The translations under genes were made by a program, and so were the position numbers. The notes beneath the pieces were generated by a model. It saw nothing but the letters and a program-made list of their open reading frames with translations, searched no databases and had not been told where the DNA came from. A stretch of DNA of 7,289 nt from Actinomycetes bacterium. Its GTDB lineage: Bacteria; Actinomycetota; Acidimicrobiia; Acidimicrobiales; Bog-793. Every line of letters starts with the position of its first letter. Position 1 is the stretch's first letter. The stretch lies in NCBI GenBank assembly GCA_021823365.1, contig JAKAOD010000151.1, positions 1 through 7,289 of the forward strand, written 5' to 3'. Of this stretch, positions 5,311 through 7,289 are shown piece by piece.

Positions 5311-6427
5311 CCGGCTCCGCGTCGCGCTCGACGCCACGCCGCTCATCGGCAGGCCGACCGGCGTCGGCGCCTTCTGCGGGGGGGTCCTCGGGGGCTTGTC
5401 GCGCCGCACCGACGTGACCGCGACGGCGTTCGCGGTGAGCTGGCGGCGGCGCCACGCGATCGACGAACGCGTGCCGCGTGGCGTCGTGATCGCGAGTCGC
5501 GCAATGCCCGCACGCCCACTGCACATGTTGTGGAGGCGCACGGAGTCTCCGCCCCTCGAGTGGTTCGTGGGCGAGATCGACGTGGTCCACGGCACGAACT
5601 ACGTGGTCCCTCCCGCCCGGCGCGCCGCGCGGGTCGTCACCGTCCACGACCTCACGACGGTGCGCTACCCGGAGCTGTGCAACAGCGCCACCCTCGCCTA
5701 TCCGGCTCTCGTCCGCCGCGCGCTGGCGCACGGGGCGTGGGTGCACACGCACTCGGCGTCGGTGGCGGCAGAGGTGGTGGAGGTGTTCGGCGCGGATCCC
5801 TCCCGGGTGCGCGCCGTCGCCTCGGGCGTGCCGCCGCTCTCGGCCCCCGACGCCAGCGCCCCGTCGCGGCACCTCCCGCCAGGGACCGGCCGCTACGTCC
5901 TCGCGGTGGGGACCGCGGAGCCGAGGAAGGACCTGCCCGGTCTCGTCGCCGCCTTCGACGTCCTCGCCCCGGGACGTCCGGACCTCGCCCTCGTGCTCGC
6001 GGGCCAAGCGGGGTGGGGGAGCGCCGAGCTCGCGCACGCGCTCGACGGGTGCCACGCGCGGGCGCGCATCGTGCGCACCGGATGGGTCGACGACGCCACG
6101 CTCTCGGGGCTGCTCCACGGCGCGGCCGTCCTCGCCTATCCCTCGCTGTACGAAGGGTTCGGCTATCCGCCGCTGCAAGCCATGGCGGCCGGCACGCCGG
6201 TGGTCGCGACGCGTGCCGGCGCGCTGGAAGAGGTGCTGGACGACGCCGCGCTGCTGGTCGAGCCGCGCGATCAGCTCGCGCTCGCCGGAGCCATCGCTTC
6301 GGTGGTCGACTCCGACGAGACGGCGGCCGCACTGGCGGCGCGCGGCCTCGAGCGGGCCGCGACCTTCGACTGGGAGAGGTGCGCCGCAGGGCTCGTCGAC
6401 CTCTACCGGGACGCCGCAGCCGGATGA
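5303..6427 (+). CDS. GT4-family glycosyltransferase (group 1)
   Basis: This 374-residue GT-B fold enzyme transfers a sugar from a nucleotide donor to a glycan or lipid acceptor, probably at the inner face of the membrane during envelope polysaccharide assembly. The N-terminal acceptor domain begins RVALDATPLIGRPTGVGAF (6-24) and has HGTNYVVP (96-103) and TVHDLTTVRYPE (113-124). The donor domain shows VGTAEPRKDLPGLVAAF (202-218), VLAGQAGWGS (231-240), TGWVDDATLSGLL (259-271) and YPSLYEGFGYPP (279-290) followed by LQAMAAGTPVVAT. The usual EX7E motif reads Glu284-X7-Gln292. ATG 5303 overlaps the hydrolase stop by 8 bp and has AGGGG just upstream; no membrane segment is evident. The overall pattern resembles mannosyl/rhamnosyltransferases of capsule or O-antigen clusters, but donor and acceptor cannot be assigned. 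The next gene starts in a 4-bp ATGA overlap. Confidence 0.92.
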   Translation: MADRLRVALDATPLIGRPTGVGAFCGGVLGGLSRRTDVTATAFAVSWRRRHAIDERVPRGVVIASRAMPARPLHMLWRRTESPPLEWFVGEIDVVHGTNYVVPPARRAARVVTVHDLTTVRYPELCNSATLAYPALVRRALAHGAWVHTHSASVAAEVVEVFGADPSRVRAVASGVPPLSAPDASAPSRHLPPGTGRYVLAVGTAEPRKDLPGLVAAFDVLAPGRPDLALVLAGQAGWGSAELAHALDGCHARARIVRTGWVDDATLSGLLHGAAVLAYPSLYEGFGYPPLQAMAAGTPVVATRAGALEEVLDDAALLVEPRDQLALAGAIASVVDSDETAAALAARGLERAATFDWERCAAGLVDLYRDAAAG

Positions 6428-7289
6428 TTGGGCGTGTCGTCGTCGCCGTCGAGCAGCTGCGCCGGCCGGTCCCCGGCGGCATCGGGCGCTACGCGCGCGG
6501 GCTGCTCGACGGCCTGCGGGGGCTCGACGGCCTGCGGGGGCTCGACGGCCCGCGGGGGCTCGACGGCCCCGACGTCGAGCTGGTGGCGAGCCGCCACCTC
6601 GGCGAGACGGTGGATCCGCTGTCGGCGTGGGGCTTCCCGGTGCGCGCCTCGGTGCTCCCCGCGCCGTTGCTCACGGCCGCTTGGGACCTCGGCCTCGCGC
6701 CGGTGCGTTCGGCGGAGCTCGTCCACTCGGTGTCCCTGGCCGCGCCGCCGGTGCGCCCGCGACGCGCCCGCGGCGGGCCGCTGCTCGTCGTCACCGTCCA
6801 CGACCTCGCCTGGCGCGCGCACCCCGACGCCACCACGCGCCGGGGACGGCGGTGGCACGACGCGGCGCTCCGGCGCGCGCTCGAGCGTGCCGACGCGTTC
6901 GTCGTTCCGTCGCTCCCGGTCGCCGAGATCCTCGTGGCGGCAGGCGCGGACCCGGGCAGGGTGCGAGCCATCTCCCACGGCGTCGACCACCTCGAAGAGC
7001 CCGACGCCGCCGGCGCGGCGTCGCTCTTGCGCCGCCTCGGCGTGGCTGACGGGTACCTGCTCACCGTCTCGACGCTCGAGCCGAGGAAGAACCTCGCTCG
7101 CCTGGTCGACGCCTTCGCGCGCGCACGGCCGTCGCTCGACGGCCCGTGGCCCCTCGTGGTGGTCGGTCCTTCGGGCTGGGGCGACGCGGGAGTCGGCGAG
7201 ACCCCTGGCGTGGTCGCAGCCGGCGCCGTCGACGAAGGGGTGCTCACTGCGTTGTACCAAGGCGCCCGCGCCTTCGCCTACGTCCCGTT
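6424..7289 (+). CDS. GT4-family glycosyltransferase, 3' end cut by the window edge
   Basis: The frame opens at ATG 6424 (ATGA overlap with the previous gene) and stays open for 288 codons to the window edge, so the C-terminal part is missing. Signatures are GGIGRYARGLL (18-28) in the first acceptor-domain loop and helix, LVHSVSLAAPP (99-109), VTVHDLAWRAHPD (123-135), an ISHGVDHL segment (183-190), VSTLEPRKNLARLVDAFARA (215-234) and VVVGPSGWGD (245-254), then AGAVDEGVLTALYQGARAFAYVP at the edge. The EX7E donor-site motif would follow just outside. It is a distant paralogue of the gene before it, with the same domain order and matching VTVHDL, EPRK and GWG segments; the two probably add successive sugars. 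An 18-bp repeat is inserted in frame after the first helix (residues 28-48). Donor and acceptor are unknown. Confidence 0.9.
   Translation, partial: MIGRVVVAVEQLRRPVPGGIGRYARGLLDGLRGLDGLRGLDGPRGLDGPDVELVASRHLGETVDPLSAWGFPVRASVLPAPLLTAAWDLGLAPVRSAELVHSVSLAAPPVRPRRARGGPLLVVTVHDLAWRAHPDATTRRGRRWHDAALRRALERADAFVVPSLPVAEILVAAGADPGRVRAISHGVDHLEEPDAAGAASLLRRLGVADGYLLTVSTLEPRKNLARLVDAFARARPSLDGPWPLVVVGPSGWGDAGVGETPGVVAAGAVDEGVLTALYQGARAFAYVP
6505..6567 (+). repeat. In-frame 18-bp minisatellite, 3.5 copies
   Basis: The unit CTCGACGGCCTGCGGGGG occurs at 6505-6522 and 6523-6540, then with a single T-to-C change at 6541-6558, followed by a half unit at 6559-6567. It encodes LDGLRG, LDGLRG, LDGPRG and LDG (residues 28-48 of the second glycosyltransferase). 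The near-identity at DNA level indicates recent slippage or unequal recombination. Confidence 0.95.

Noticed and set aside
1..7289. CRISPR arrays, insertion sequences, tRNA or rRNA genes.
   Set aside because: No spaced direct repeats, terminal inverted repeats with transposase, cloverleaf-like segments or rRNA motifs were seen. The only repeats are the two coding minisatellites and the promoter duplication.

Overview
The window is very GC-rich and tightly packed, with overlapping stop and start codons and several GTG starts. It carries the coenzyme F420 genes cofD (fbiA) and cofE (fbiB) next to a sugar-nucleotide pyrophosphorylase and cell-envelope glycosylation genes. This points to an actinomycete-type bacterium (Actinomycetota). 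A deep-branching group such as Acidimicrobiia is my guess from overall flavour only; no rRNA or other marker is present to prove it.

Layout. (1) Bases 1-497, plus strand: the 3' end of a gene whose product ends in a Ser/Thr/Ala/Pro repeat tail; it looks exported or envelope-associated and its family is not recognised. (2) 509-1609, plus: a mannose-1-phosphate guanylyltransferase-like sugar nucleotidyltransferase with a C-terminal beta-helix. (3) 1606-2589, plus: a GalE-like extended-SDR sugar-nucleotide epimerase whose catalytic YxxxK tyrosine reads as Asn. (4) 2635-4300, minus: a convergent two-gene F420 operon, cofD then cofE, overlapping by 14 bp. (5) 4301-4380: a short divergent promoter region with a 16-bp tandem repeat and a TAnnnT box close to the start codon on each side, suggesting leaderless or nearly leaderless transcripts. 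(6) 4381 to the right edge, plus: a coupled run of a beta-lactamase-fold serine hydrolase and two consecutive GT4 glycosyltransferases, the second cut by the window edge and carrying an in-frame 18-bp minisatellite.

How the genes fit together. The nucleotidyltransferase and epimerase would make or remodel an activated sugar. The two GT4 enzymes would use activated sugars to build an envelope glycan. The F420 pair catalyses two late steps of cofactor synthesis: transfer of the phospholactyl-type moiety to Fo, then glutamylation. From memory, M. tuberculosis also has an LCP protein gene, a rhamnose/mannose nucleotide-sugar cluster (manB) and fbiA-fbiB close together, so this looks like a variant of an old actinobacterial neighbourhood rather than a mobile island. 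I see no transposase, integrase, CRISPR array, tRNA or rRNA. No gap without a gene exceeds 80 bp. I do not see convincing evidence for a wholly new system. The best leads are the altered epimerase active site, the two coding minisatellites, the repeat-bearing divergent promoter and the hydrolase-glycosyltransferase coupling.
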